DNA of 64,000 nt, from contig AP031354.1 of NCBI GenBank assembly GCA_037833965.1, positions 164,001-228,000 on the forward strand, written 5' to 3'. Positions 45,863 through 59,211 of this stretch are shown piece after piece (position 1 is the first letter of the stretch; each line of letters starts with the position of its first letter). The notes beneath the pieces were generated by a model that saw only the letters and a program-made list of their open reading frames with translations, did no database searches and was not told the origin of the DNA. The position numbers and the translations under genes are program-made. Source of the DNA: Marchantia polymorpha subsp. ruderalis. Its lineage: Eukaryota; Streptophyta; Marchantiopsida; Marchantiales; Marchantiaceae.

Positions 45863-48800
45863 TTCTGGATTTCTGAAGAACTATAGATTTCAATTTCTCC
45901 AAGTTAGTAGTTTTATTTATTATATTTAAATTGTAGCATGTTCAAGTTGAAATGCATACATAGCTCTACTCATTATTTTGTCAACGTGTTTAAGATAATT
46001 TTTCTAACTTAAGATAAAACATAAATTTTTTATGATTTTGTTGTTGTTGGATTATGTATATCCCAGTCTCCATTCTGATGGTACTGGGACTAGCGCATAT
46101 TACCCAGTTGGTTTCTTCAACTTTGGACTTCATTTGGTCGCCCATCTTTCTGCTATTTGACTGGAATATCTCGGTTATTCAAATAGTGATGCATGACATT
46201 CCTGCTCCACGATAATAAAAAGAGGTAAACTTTATCCAATCGGTCTGCACCTTTCAGTTATGACAAGGTGATCACGAATGATTTAGTCATGTTTTGATTT
46301 TCGGTACTATGGTATACTAAGTCAACGCTTATGTAAGAAGCTATCTATCTTTGTTACAAACTTACCATCCTTTATGTTACTTTACTCTGTCCCCTGCTCC
46401 CTGCTTTATCAAAAATTACCAAACATGTGACAACTGAAGTGGCATATACTTCTCTACTGCGTTCGACCGCGACCACGAAGTTGAGTACAGTACATACGCG
46501 AATAAAATCATATACGAAATCGTGTACGATACTCGTATATCAGTGACGACGGACCTGGTTACAAGATGTCCTCAACCAGGTACATGCATGACCACGTGGA
46601 GACCTGGACTACATCAGATGAACGAACCAAACTCGACGGAACCTGAGCAAACTCCTGATTAGCACCGATGGTTTTTACTAGACCTTGGATCCGAATGCAA
46701 AATCCGCTACACATGTGCACCATCTGGAGCTACAAGCTCCCACCACCCCTCGGAAAACCTAGGGATTCGCGCGAACTGAATCTTTCACGGAATGGCGTAT
46801 CGAAGCTGAGCCATAGAAACTCGGCTGGACAGTGAAAGTTATGAAATCTGAGGGATGCATTAGCTTTCGGTAGTGCTGAGTGAGATCAGCTTATGATAAA
46901 CTTACAGTAAGATCAGTACAAGTCACAAAACTTCGACCGATCATAGTGAAGTTTCTGTTGCATTATTTTTCATTGGTGGATTTTCCCTAGATTTAGGATC
47001 CGAAATTATCACAAAAGAACAAAATTTCGCAAGGTGATATCCTTCACAAACGACGCAGATTAGATATAAGAAATGATTTCAACTCCCAAATTCGAATGTT
47101 CTAATCCACCATCATGTCCATGTGTGCAACCCTGTGATGGTCTACGAGCAATTCGTACGTCCAACCCAAACAGATCTGCACTAAACTTACCCGGCCAGTA
47201 AAACTGTGCAATGCTATTCTCACCGCAATCCGAGGTCCGATGCTACAGTCAGTCCAGCGGAAGTACTCGAATCTGGCGGGACGAAAACAACATTCTCCTA
47301 TCACAAATCATGTGAAAATTGTAGAAATGTATATTGTATCACCACTGACTTACAAGTCTTAGGCGAGTGATGGAGAGAGGGCAGAGCTAGCTATCGGGTA
47401 GGGATCAAACAATCCGGACATACAGTAGATTGGTGGACCAGGAATCAGAACTGCCATCCGAGACCCTAAATGCTGGGGACGCCCGGAGGCTACGTAGAAT
47501 GAAGGAAAGCCGTCGATTGCCAGATGCATGAACAGCCAAATGAAAGAAGACAGCTACCGAACAATGCGTATCTTGCTCGCAGAACTGTAGTAGTTACGCG
47601 ATCCGTCCGGGCCGGTTCCGCACTGGACGAAACCCACGCTCTACCGCAGAAACAGACCCCTGATGCATTTCAGATTCCTTCAACCGAATATAGTAACCTA
47701 AAAGTCCGGCACCTCTCTCCCGATACAGCCAAGCTCATCCCGGTTTTCACGACCAGGACTTCGAGGGTGTCCTTGGGGCCAGGGCACGTACGCAAGCTCA
47801 AGGTCTCAAGGTCCCTTTCAGCGATGGACCGTGTCCAGTTTAGCGGTATGCGCTCACTACGTTTGGATACGGCTTCAAGCGTCACCGTCGACTCCTCTTA
47901 TGGCGGCTGATCGCAACGTGCTTCCAGTGCTCGGTCTCCTCGGTCGGTCCAATATAGAAATCCGCGGAGTGCTGCACTGCGGTCACGGAGCAGTTTCTCC
48001 GTACTTCTATCTAGAGCATGACCGTCGGGTCAATCTGCACTGCCAGTTCACCAGAACATGCTTCTATATGACTTCAAGGCATTAGGCTCGTGAAAGGTCT
48101 GTGTGCACCATGCTGCGCCACCCGGAACTGAAGAAGTCGCAACACGAATTTGTTGTACGGTCCACCTTTCATTATGTGTCTATGAAGAATGCTCTCAACA
48201 AAAAGTGACCTTCTTTTCATTAGTTTCAAAGACACAAGCTAGAGCTATGAGTCTCCCCTTTCCTCTCGAATTCAATTAAGTGCTGAATCATGAGCATTGC
48301 AATGTCGTCAGGAAATTACTGACATTTTGCCCATATTTACAGTGTGACCACTCTGAGAATGTGCAAATCTGACATGGAATGAAAGGCGCGAAGCAACCGC
48401 ACCTTACAAAGGTACAAAGCAAAAGGCTAAGCAAGCTGGAAATGTCTTTCGCGATAAAACATAACCCACCCACTACGAATATGATGTAAATTAGATGCAG
48501 ATGGTTAGGTTATGTGACAACATGAAGTCTATATGTTTAAAAAAAGCGTCAACCATCAAAGCTATCTTTCTCTCTATGGGAGAGGCTAAAGTATGGTGTA
48601 TTGCTCTCCATCTAAATATATAGTAATCTACGCAATGAGACTATGATAAATGTCATATGTCTATCATGATATTTGCCGATATCATTGTACTGATATTTGA
48701 TTACAAGCCAACGATAAAGATAAGGGTGTCAAATGAGTTCCTATAGCATCCAGAATATAACCACAATAGGATGCAAAATCTGAAAGAGGGATACAACACA

Positions 48801-48980
48801 ATCAAAATACCATCAGCATTATAGTGTGGAATCTGCGATGAATACTAATACCAAACCAAATACGACGCGTAGTTGGGTCTTGAGATAGGCCCTGGCTAAA
48901 TTTGGGAAATCTTGATGCCATAATGCTTTTCAAATCCTCCTTAGGCGGGCCCTTCCTATAGCCTATGTTTATTATTATGT
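45863..48980. other. Spacer with one uncertain ORF
   Basis: AT-rich up to about 46050, then more balanced. The longest frame, + 47524-47910 (128 codons, starting MHEQPNERRQLPNNAYLARR), has no recognisable domain and only ordinary composition. A minus-strand frame at 47101-47304 holds a GT-AAGT site. These could be parts of a transcribed region, but nothing supports a gene call. Confidence 0.3.
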
Positions 48981-49021
48981 AACCGAGTACTTAATGGCTA
49001 AATGCCATTAAGTACTCGGTT
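48981..49021. repeat. Perfect 18-bp inverted repeat, 5-base loop
   Basis: Stem AACCGAGTACTTAATGGC, loop TAAAT, exact complement at 49004-49021. A further hairpin lies about 270 bp away at 49290-49325 (stem ACCATGGATTTGATCC, loop GTTA, one mismatch). The two stems are unrelated. Confidence 0.9.
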
Positions 49022-49325
49022 CATAAGTGCGCGAAAAAATCTCTTTTTTTACGCCCGAACCTGTGAAAAGAATGGATAGAGGTTCATGTGTTCAACCGCA
49101 AGACTTTGTCCTTGCAAGAGAAATCTCTCTCTCTCTCTCATCTTCTTAGACTTGTCTGCAAGACAACTCTGTATTGCTTCATAATTGCAACGAGAAGTAA
49201 ATTTAATCAAGGGATTGGTAAAACGCATGACTAAACGCGTCCACCAAGGCTTTGGAGTCTGGGTGGAAATGTGCTGAATTCATATGAACACCATGGATTT
49301 GATCCGTTAGGATCAAACCCATGGT

Positions 49326-52300
49326 TTTCATACATAAAGATTTTACACGCATCCATCTCTGAATTATATACCATGTCTATTGATGAAAGCTTTTATACAT
49401 GGACTGTTAAGTCAATTACATAATCATATTTTAGTCATAGGTCTCTTGAGTTAATATGCTAGTCTTGACCAGTTTGCAGTTTCAATATAAGGAATTTGCA
49501 AATCGTGGGGGATCCACTTATAAATGTGTGTGTAGCTACTGAAGGTTGGAGTAGACTTCCACGTCGCTTCATGTTGGACTTTCCAATATTCCCGAATAAT
49601 CTTCGCCGGCTGACGATGAGCTTTCGTGTGACGAGGAATTTCACATGTTGTGTTTCACCCAGCCAGTTTCGAATGTGGTCCGGACGCAAAAGTGGCTCGA
49701 ACATGGTCGCTAGAGGCTTGTTGCTGCCGTTTGACTCACACACCTATGACGCCAACGAGAAGAAACGGTGTCGTCAGGAGCGCGCGCGGATGCACAATGT
49801 CGTTTTATCAGTTAACTAAAAATATGTAGCGCAGAAATGCGTGACCCACAATGTATCATATACTCGTACAAATCACGAGGAGCGTTGTTTCGTACAATAC
49901 ACGGATCGGTCGTACACGAGGAGTCTCCAAATGTGAAACACAGAAGGACCTCCCGTGTTGGGAGGGCGGGGATGCTGGCCGGGATTCAGAGAAAACCGGC
50001 GACTGCACGGACATGAGAGAAGGTGCCGGTCAGACGCGAGATTTGGCAGCTCGCGAGTCCCGGGAGGAATTATGGCGTCCTAGGTCCTCAGACCCAAGTT
50101 CCTGACTTTCCATCTTGTTCTGGCTTCTCCGCAGTGGGCATGTGGGCACTGGGCGAGGCCTTCTCCGGTTGCGATTCGCGGCCGCAAGAGGCTTGCCAAA
50201 GCCAAGCAAGCCAAGGCCTGCGTGCCTTACGTTCATGAATCATACACATCACATAAGCACGGTGCGTCAGAGCATAATAATACTGTAAGCTGCAAACGCA
50301 TTGCCCTCACTGATTTATTGTTGCGGGGTCCGCAGAAACTGCTCCACAACCTGTTGGGCCAGCGAGCTTCGCATACTGTAGCCGCCACTGGAGTCGGCGG
50401 GTGAGAAGGTCAAGGACACTGTCCTCTGATGCCACCTATCAAAATGTCACAAGGGTGCAAAGCCAAGGGAGGGGAGGTGACGGGATGGGAGGGGAAGGGA
50501 AGGCGAGATCTGTGCTGGTGCGCAAGAAGAGGCCGACCCATCGGCTCTTCTGCGGGCTGTCTGTCATCCATAGCCACAGACTCTCGCCCTCGGCCGTCCA
50601 GCTATCACGACGCACTGTGTAGTTGGGCAGGACTCGGCAGCTTCTCACGCTTGCGTGCCAGGGAAACTGTGATGCACAGAGATTGTGCTTAGAGTAGAAA
50701 ACGACAATCTTTGACTGGGTAAGGTTTATAACAATCATCTTGAGTTTCATTTATTATGTATGATATATATGCAATCAAAAGATGATCCATCAATACCTTG
50801 TCGATGACGCAAATGTGCACTTATTGTATGGACATATGTTCTTACAATGATGTCCACCACTCTGCCCTCCTCTCTTCGACCAACATATTGCATGTCCAGT
50901 GTGTTTAGAAGAAAAAACATTGAGTGGTAATTTATTTTAGGACTGAAATATGTCTTTATCGGCAAGTGTCGCGGTTTTAGGACAAACAAGTCGACAACCT
51001 CGATCAACAAGTCGAGGTTGTGCCAACTCAAACTTTCCATTTTTGCGTCAATCAGTGAATCTCTGCCAGAGTCAGAAATATCAATCTGACAGTCGTTGAG
51101 TATCTAAAAACTAAATGTAATGTGGGTGCACGTTTCCAAACGTGTAATCTGACGACCTCAACATCTTTGTCATCCAAGACTGTACTTCAAAAGTATACGT
51201 ACAGATGGCTTACGTAAATACAATTTGTCAAATTGGCACCTGTTGATAGAAGGAAGGGTCAAAGTGGCTCCATCTCCGGACAAGCTGCTGATCCTCCTGC
51301 TCATGCTTCCTCGGAATCCATCCATCAGAAACAAGAGGAGCACAGTGGAGTTTTCGGTGAGGATAAAAATTGTGAGCTCGACATTGTTGCTCGTGGGTCG
51401 GGTTTACGTTCAACTTTTGAACGGGTCTTACAGTTGTTGCTTAGAAAGGCAGGTTAGCTAGCCTCTGGGACCTTTACAGTATTAATATTGGGTTCCGTAG
51501 GTCGGCCCCGATTTGTTTATGTGTGGACGTTGAGAAGCTGGCCTAATGCACACAAAATGCGATGTACGGTGGGAGGACGATGCCTCCAAGTTCACACTTT
51601 CATAAAATGTAGTCGTATTTCTGCTTGAGGTCGGCCTACGTCCTGGTCACAAGAACGAACTACGTGCAGACAAAAGTCCTCCACTTGTTCGCTTCTTGCA
51701 GGTTGAGTCATCATGCCGCCAAGTCTTTTCCCAAATCTAAAAGATACCTTTCGTCTTAGAGTACGAGCACTAATTGCTCGTTGCAGTTGTTTGAAAAGTC
51801 TAACATAACCCCAGTTAGAATCTGAGACCGCAGGAAGGCCTCGTTCCAGTGCGTGCGTCTTTATAAAATCCTTTGGGATTATAATATCTTCCATCGGGAG
51901 AAGTTGGAACATTTCCCAACTCCATTTGTACGTTTGAATGGAATCATGCCACGGCATATTAAATCACATACATTCGGGAGCATGGGACGAGAGGACCGGG
52001 CCATTCGCTTCTAGGACTCGTGAGGAGAAGTTGCCGTAACCCTTCAAGGCTCTGGCTGGAGTCGTGCCTTCGAAAGGCTCGGTGTAGGGTTTGAATTCAG
52101 GATTGTCAAAGGCTTCTCGCGGGTCACAGCTCGTAATGAGAGCAGGTCGGGGGAGCATAGATTCCGATCCCTGGACGAAGTCGAGTAGCGCCCACCCGCA
52201 TCCACCGACTTCAGTGCAGGAAGATTGCTCGTGGTCGCTCGGACGGGGATGCGGTAGAGTTTTAGCTGCCGCATTCGTAATAAACTACAGTTTACTAGTA

Positions 52301-53242
52301 CACCTTTGAAAGCTTCAGAGCTGTGGAGGAAGAGTACTTGTCCCTATTTAACACATTGGTTTTGAGGATGAATCGGACTCGCTAGATGCTTCGTGAGGAC
52401 AGCATATGCCTCCATCCACTTGTAAGTTTCTTGTTTGAATGGACAAAGCCTAGAAACGAGAGCACTTTTTGCTGGACACAGCCACTCTTGTGTTGAGCAT
52501 GCCTGGGCTGGGCCCGAAGACAAGCCGCACCCGCACCTGCATGTGCTCCTGTCAAGCAGAAACATGCTGAGGGTGAAGCTTTTCACTTTTCTATGATGGT
52601 ATGAAAGCCAGCAGAAGCATCAACTCTCGCTGCTGCTGCTGCTGGAAAAGGGGAAGTGAGGAGTTGAACATTTGGGCGAAGGTCGCATGGTGGAGCCCAA
52701 AGGGCCCCGACGTGGAAAACGACGCAGATCCTTCAAGGAAGGCCACGCGCTGTTCTTGGTCAAGGATGTAACCGGACACAAGACTCGGAAGCGCACAAGG
52801 TGGCGTAAAATCGAAATGCAGTGCGACATAACCGAAAAGAGGAGTTGCGAACAAAAGATCTCCAAGTTCTAACAAACCCTCGATCGTAATCCGGGATCTT
52901 TGACCATGTGGCAACAACACCTGGCCTATCACCATCGCCTCCGGTTGAGGCTCTGACAGTTGCATCGAGATTCGGAAGCCGAGACATGAAACTTCGTATC
53001 ATGGAGACGCTATAATGCAAACCTCTCTTTTCTAACTGGAGGGCTTTCAAGAGGTACTGCCTGCATGATGAAAAGCCCTTATCCAACCATCGTTTGTCTT
53101 CAAGCCCGAGATTCTTGCCGCTGGGAATCGGAGGTCGGATCGAAGACTCTTCGGCTCGATAAAAAGTTGCCGTAAGATTCTATCTTGTTCATCTCGTCGA
53201 CTCGTCGACGATGTCAGTGCTACCGGGCTGGCCTTGACTATG

Positions 53243-53243
<1 letters not shown>
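49326..53243. other. Low-content spacer with uncertain minus-strand ORF
   Basis: No gene could be supported. Minus 51592-51957 (121 codons, starting MPWHDSIQTYKWSWEMFQLL) and minus 52344-52586 (80 codons) have protein-like composition, and both contain a TYKW motif (IQTYKW, QETYKW), perhaps from a duplicated relic. No domain was recognised. GC content rises from about 50000. Confidence 0.3.

Positions 53244-53281
<38 letters not shown>
53244..53281. repeat. (GA)n microsatellite
   Basis: An uninterrupted run of about 19 GA units, in a GC-rich stretch with leader-like composition. Matching (CT)n runs occur at about 60892-60917 and 49127-49140. Confidence 0.95.
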
Positions 53282-53284
<3 letters not shown>

Positions 53285-56200
53285 AATACCTGAAGCCGAC
53301 TTCCGTTGTCTGCCCACTGCCCTACCAGGCCCACTTCGCTCACACTCGTGGCTTATCATTCCGCGAGCACACTACTCGCTAGCGTAGGGCTCGGTCGCTA
53401 AGAGAGCCACACAGCTATCGATCGCGGCCATGGCGATCGATGGCGCTGAGTCGAACATCGCTCACATGACTCAACCCATGTTCAGCTTATGTCGTGCATT
53501 GTGGGCCTTTCTGCGTCGAGCGTGGTGCGGGAACTTTTGTGTTTGTGGGTGGTTTCGTTCCTCCTCCAGACAGTCTAGGTCTTGCCTGCCTGCATGACTA
53601 GCAGGACCGTTCTTTCCTCCGCACAGCATTAAGCGCACTGCCATCTCATTTTTTACTCATTTTTTTCTCTTGGACCCAAGAATGTGGAAGATTCAGCGGA
53701 CCTCTAACTTACTCCACCCATCGCGAACCAGTGACCAATCCGGTGCAATCCAATCTCAAGGTATCGTAGTGTCTACACATTACGATAATGACACAGTCCT
53801 GACAAGTTTGCAGAAGGCCATATTATTGCTAGGAGGCGTAGTAGACTCTCATCGAAACTGGCGCTTCCTTCGTTCCTTCCTTGGTGTTGGATCCTGTCCA
53901 ACACAAGTCAAGTGAGTCATGGCTCCCGAGTCCGGGTCGTCCTCGTCCTCGCCGCGCCGCGCCGGCCCCACACGCCCCCGCCCGACTTGGAGCGCCGGTG
54001 GGTTGGCCCGAATCGGGTCGCGTCGGGTCGGGTCGGGTCCGGTTCATTCATTCAAAGATTCAGCGGGCGCGCGGGAGGGCGGGCGACAGACATCGACACA
54101 ACGCGCCGAAGTCACATTGGTGGTTCTGCGCAGAAGGGCACCCGACGTGGACTCGGGTTAACTTGCGCCCCACTCTCTCACTAACCCAGCTATACCGCAG
54201 AGGGCCTCCCTGCCTGCCTGCCTGCTTCTGGGAACGAGCCTGCGATCGGCAGCAGGCAGGGCATGCACGATGACTGCGTTCCTTCTCTGAGAAGGAACAC
54301 GAGACTCCGAGGCTGCCAATAATTCGGCGCACTTCCCCGGGCGCGGTCAACATGATGTGATCTTGACCAACCGGGAATACCTCTGACGCACGGTCCCCAC
54401 ATTGCCCACATCCACCTCTGCTGACAGGGGCGCCGGTCGAGTCCGGTCGCGCGCTCGCTCTCGGGGGTATGTCGCGATAGGACCGAGCTCGGATGGATGG
54501 ACGATGGATGTAGGGATGGATGGATAGATACTCGAGTCAGGAGCAGATGCAAGGTCGGGTCGGGTCGGGTCCCGAGGGAGTTATCTGCACCAGAGCCGGG
54601 GTCGCGCGCCGTGGTGGGGAGAAGGCGGGGGGAGCCTGGTAGGGTTCTTATTGGCATTAAACTATAGCGCTACGATGCGGGAGAATAAAGCTCTGATGTG
54701 TGTTGGGTTCGCTGACGTTCCAAAAGGGGATAGGAACGACTATTTGCTTGTGCGTTCCGATAGACTCGAATCCATCTCGACATACGACCACCGAGTGTGG
54801 TCGGGTTTTGTCACTTGATCGAATTGACAGTCGAAGTTGTTCGGATCCGAGGAGCCCTGGCTTCTTCCCAAGGGACAAACGCTCTCCGATCGCACATAGG
54901 CTCTGGTCACTTCCGTCTCTCGCGCCTTGCTCCGGCCGGCTGGGTGTGTGGATGTTCGGGGGGATGGATGGGGTGAAAAATGCTTGAGGCCAGTGGCATT
55001 TGCTGCGAATCGTTGCGCTGCTCGTAGGTGGTGATGGATCGTAGCTCGACGTCCCGGCTTACGCCACACATTATTCCCCCACCCCGACCAACATCATCAA
55101 GTTCGATGAATCGAGATGTCTAGTGCAACTTTTCCGGCGACGAAAAGCCGAAGTTTGGTCATTTTTCGGCAGCTATCGTGCACTCGAGAGGCGATGCATT
55201 CAAATCCCAGATTGATCACGGATTCATCATTTTCCATGGTGACAAAGCCTGCGCTGTTCCCACTCGAAAGCAGTCCGCAGGTCCTTCGCACCCAGAACTC
55301 AAGTGCGTTCGGGCACGCCGTAATGCCAGCCCACTGGACCCCTTCAAGTTTCGGCCCGTTCCTCCCGACGGTGCCGAGATCCAACTGATTCTCGTTGCAC
55401 GCTTCGATATCCCAGCACTTCTTTAAATCGCCCGGCATATTCTGGTTATATGTGCCACATATGTGGCGCCCAGATGAATAGCGTTCCGCCCTCTCTCCAC
55501 GGAAGTGGGGAGAGAGTGTGATAAACTCGGAATTTGCAACTTGTCCTGCTCTCAGCTTCTGACAAGATGTGGCATCAACTCCCTCAAGTGCTCGCAATGT
55601 TGACCCTTTGGAAGAAAGCAGTCCAGGCGCACTTCTCACGGCCAGGGGCTTGGGAGTAGGGCTCCCCACACGCAGGAACGGGTCCCATTCTTCGACATAG
55701 TGCGCGCGATCTGAGACTGGGGTTTAGGGCGAAGCGGAACAATTGCGTTTGATACTCTTTGATCTTCGACTGGATACTGAGTCGAAAACTCAGATAAGCG
55801 TGTCCCGTGTCTACCCTACCACCCAGGACCAATCTGATCAGGTCAAATGGAAGTGAGCAACGCTCCCCCCGAGGATTGAACGTCAGAGATAGTCACTGTG
55901 TCTGCTGCAGACACACATCGAAATTCGACGTGTTGGACATGAGAGAAAAGTTTCGGCTGGTAAAGGTGTGGTAAGGCGTGACTGTGACGTTCGGTGTTCT
56001 TTTGCTAGCATAATGCTCGACCTCTTAATTTCCAGACACAAACCGATTGGCCTCGCAATTGTCTTACTCGAAAAGCTGACGACAAAAACATCTCTGGACG
56101 TGTCGCGGTTGGACGCATCCCGGCGCGCTCGACCGCTCTGACACTATCTAACACCTCCTCCTCGAGTGTTACTCCGCCCCCAGGATTAGTGGAAGCAGAC

Positions 56201-57000
56201 TTCGCTGTCGCTGGAGAAAGGGCATGCTCAGATTTTTGAGAGGGTTGCAGTTCTTGCTGAGTCAGGGTGCGTGATTTTGAATCCTCACATACCAGTCTCT
56301 CTTGGGAACAAAATCTATTTAGAAAACAGGAAAGGCTTAGAAATAGTATTACTTTTGGTAGTGTTACTGAGCTTTGACTTGACAAATATATGGAGACATA
56401 CGTAGTCATCAAGTTCCATAGCGCAACTTTACGCGCTCGTCTGTTTTTTCATCCGATATGAAGTACCGTCAGATCGTTACTGTTTCGGGATTCGCAACCG
56501 CTACGCTGGCTTTAGACTCTACGAAAATTCTCAGTGTGTTCTTTGGCTCCATTCGCAACGCAGGGGAACTTAGCGTCTCTCGTGGAGAATGTTACTGCAA
56601 TCCGAAACCCGAGAAAAGTGACGACAATGCCAACCAACATGAAACAATACGAAGAAGTGAAAAGATCAAGAGAGGAAAAATAGGAACAGAGTGCTTTTCT
56701 CAGAAAACTTCATTGATTCAGCATATTGTACAGAGTGCACCACTCAACAAAATGGACCGCATGGTCTGTTCCGTTAAAATGCTACTATCTACAGAAACTT
56801 GTGTATCTGCTGCTGAACTATGCACAACGAGCTAAGTGTCGTAAGTTTTTACTTCACTAAGAATCTGAGTCTACAATCGAATAGCCGAGTATGACGATAG
56901 AAACCCTTATCAGCACATAAGCAGATTAGAGACAGGCGTCAAACAGAAGGGCGAGAGGAAAATCCCTTGATTGGGTAGGAACTCATCGACTAAGTTCTAC
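53282..57000. other. GC-rich spacer with GGGTC repeats
   Basis: Contains (GGGTC)n-type runs at about 54014-54040 and 54554-54571, a CCTG(CCTG)n run near 54211 and GGAT-rich runs near 54493-54530. Open frames are long only because of GC bias; both strands are open in the same places (for example 54190-54657 and 55097-55669). No family match was recognised, so none is called. Confidence 0.4.
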
Positions 57001-57087
57001 AAAGAATGGAAGGAGAAATAATGAATGAATATTTTGATTTCAAGATAAGTGCTCGAAGACAATGATAACATGTGAGAGATTACGCTC

Positions 57088-59211
57088 TCATGTGCACCAG
57101 TGTGCCTGCTCCACCGGAACGCAGATGGAATTAGCCTTATTGGCCGCATAAGCACAACCCCCACGATAATCGCTGGCAAGATAGGTGGAGCTTTTGAAGC
57201 TCGACGCCAGGTAGTCCCCAGCTACATCAGCCTCGAACCGGTTCTTGAAGCGGCCTTGACGTAGAGAGTCCTCCACTCGGTTCCTCAGATCCTTGACCAT
57301 CTGGTGAGGCTCATGTTGCATCGTGCGCAGAGCGTCCTCGATATTTTGAGTTGGAATGGCGTGTGTGATCTCGAATCCTCCTTCCCTGAAGGTAACTTGT
57401 ACCATATTCGGTCCACCGAACAAATTGTGCATGCTTCCCATGACTTCTTGGTAAGCACCACCCAAAAACACGCCCAAGTAATAAGGCTTCTTCGAGATCA
57501 AACCGTGAACGCGCAGAAAATTCGAAGGCTCCACATCGTCGTTGTGACCGATAAATCTGGCAATTTTTCCATCGCTGTCACACGTGAGATCTGAAAGTAC
57601 AGCGCGGACAGTGGGCTCTTCGTCGAGGCGGTGCATTGGAAGAATGGGGAACAACTGACCAATGGCCCAGCTGTCGAGCATGGACTTGAAAATAGAGAGG
57701 TTGATGTGGTAAGTGGCCGTCTGATCCACCACCCCACTGTCCACGAGGGAAAGCTTCTTCGTTGGGTAACGGTCAAACTTTTCCTCCTCTCTTTGGACGG
57801 CCAAGTTGCTCACCATATCGAACAGCTTCTCAGTCAGAGCCCGTCTCTCCAAGCTAAACTGGCCGATTTTGAAGAGACGAACACCCTCCGCCTTCAGGGT
57901 CCTCGCGTGTTCGAGAGCACCCACGTAATCACCGCGTTTCAGCAGCTCGGTGAACTGCTCGTGGGTGGCTGCTAACTCCCTGGGCCATCCTTCGAAGTCC
58001 AGCGACACCCCAATGTCCTCCTCGGAATCACAAGTTTTCATTCGGGCCGAAAGAACATCGAAAACGAGGATGGACTGGTGAGAAACCAGCCCGCGACCGC
58101 TCTCGCACGAAATAGTCGGGTTCTTCACGTTCTTCAGAGAGCACGCCTCCTTGATGGCATTCACGACGTGCTCCGCGTACTCCTCCAACGTGTAGCCCAC
58201 AGACATTTCGGAAGCCGAGGAATGTGATCCGTCGTAGTCGACTCCCAGCCCGCCTCCAATGTCGATGTTCTTCATGTTGGCTCCCATCAGCTCCAGCTCG
58301 CAGAATATATGCGCCGCTTCGCTGACGCCCTCATCCACCAGCGCCAATGACGGAATTTGCGACCCGATGTGGAAATGCAGCAGCTGCAGAGAAGCCAGCA
58401 TGTTGTTTCGCTTCAACTTCGCCACCACCCCAACGATTTCGGATGTGGTCAGGCCGAATTTCCCCTTCTCACCCGAGGTCTCGCCCCAGTGACCGCCGTG
58501 CTTGGTGCACAGCTTGGCACGGACTCCGATCACGGGGAAGACTTCCATTTCCTTGCTCACTTTGATCACGATGTCCAGCTCCTCTTCTTGCTCGAGAACA
58601 ATGATGGATTTCAAGCCAATCTGTCGAGCCATCAAGGCCAGACGGACGTACTCGGCATCCTTGTACCCGTTGCAGATGAGCAGGGCGTCGGCGCTGCCAT
58701 GGCACATGTTGGTCATGGCCATTACGAGCTCGGGCTTCGAGCCGGCTTCCAGGCCGAAATTGTACTGCTTACCGTGCCGGACGATGTCTTCGACGATGTA
58801 GCGGTCGGGGTTGCACTTGACGGGGAACACGCCCTGGAAGCGGCCCTGGTATCCAGTGTGCTCGATACCGCGCTCGAATGCCATGTGGAGGGTTGACAGC
58901 CTATGCTTGAGAATCTCGGGAAACCTGATGATGAGAGGCATAGACATGCCCTCGCTCACGGCCCGCTCCACCACGTCCATCACGTCAATTTCGTCGGATG
59001 AGAAAGTGCCACGGCCGTGAGGGCGCGCGGCGATGTTGCCTTTCTCGTTGATGCGGAAGTAGGGGGCACCCCAACCTTCGACTCGGTAAAGTGAGGAAGA
59101 TTTCCGGACGCCCCATGCATTATTTCCAACATCGTAGTCTCCATAAGGGATTTGCAGTGGAAATCCGAATTGCGCAGAAGGAAAAGCATGACTCACTGCT
59201 AGGGGGGGCAT
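57088..59211 (-). CDS. ADC: Arginine decarboxylase (707 aa, intronless)
   Basis: PLP-dependent biosynthetic arginine decarboxylase (fold type III, plant/SpeA type): converts L-arginine to agmatine and CO2, the first step of the plant ADC route to putrescine and polyamines. It is about the usual length of plant ADCs (roughly 700). Landmarks: VFPVKCNPDRYIVEDIV with the PLP lysine (K132), LHFHIGSQI (279-286), the phosphate-binding glycine loop IDIGGGLGVDYDGS (316-329), CESGRGLVSHQS (369-380), and the active-site cysteine motif DLTCDSDGKI (C544). The C-terminus is the plant-type extension. A single uninterrupted exon is usual for plant ADCs. No obvious plastid transit peptide is seen, though the first 25 residues are poorly conserved. 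The ATG is the first Met of the frame. Confidence 0.96.
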   Translation of the reverse strand: MPPLAVSHAFPSAQFGFPLQIPYGDYDVGNNAWGVRKSSSLYRVEGWGAPYFRINEKGNIAARPHGRGTFSSDEIDVMDVVERAVSEGMSMPLIIRFPEILKHRLSTLHMAFERGIEHTGYQGRFQGVFPVKCNPDRYIVEDIVRHGKQYNFGLEAGSKPELVMAMTNMCHGSADALLICNGYKDAEYVRLALMARQIGLKSIIVLEQEEELDIVIKVSKEMEVFPVIGVRAKLCTKHGGHWGETSGEKGKFGLTTSEIVGVVAKLKRNNMLASLQLLHFHIGSQIPSLALVDEGVSEAAHIFCELELMGANMKNIDIGGGLGVDYDGSHSSASEMSVGYTLEEYAEHVVNAIKEACSLKNVKNPTISCESGRGLVSHQSILVFDVLSARMKTCDSEEDIGVSLDFEGWPRELAATHEQFTELLKRGDYVGALEHARTLKAEGVRLFKIGQFSLERRALTEKLFDMVSNLAVQREEEKFDRYPTKKLSLVDSGVVDQTATYHINLSIFKSMLDSWAIGQLFPILPMHRLDEEPTVRAVLSDLTCDSDGKIARFIGHNDDVEPSNFLRVHGLISKKPYYLGVFLGGAYQEVMGSMHNLFGGPNMVQVTFREGGFEITHAIPTQNIEDALRTMQHEPHQMVKDLRNRVEDSLRQGRFKNRFEADVAGDYLASSFKSSTYLASDYRGGCAYAANKANSICVPVEQAHWCT

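Noticed and set aside
47524-47910. 128-codon + strand frame
   Set aside because: No motif, no splice-supported partners and no homology recognised.
54190-54657. 155-codon minus-strand frame
   Set aside because: It lies over simple repeats (CCTG, GGAT, GGGTC) in GC-rich DNA and is open by composition.
55097-55669. 190-codon minus-strand frame
   Set aside because: Ordinary composition but no domain, and the opposite strand is open as well; not enough to call a gene.
58357-58896. 179-codon + strand frame inside the arginine decarboxylase
   Set aside because: Antisense shadow of the conserved ADC coding region.
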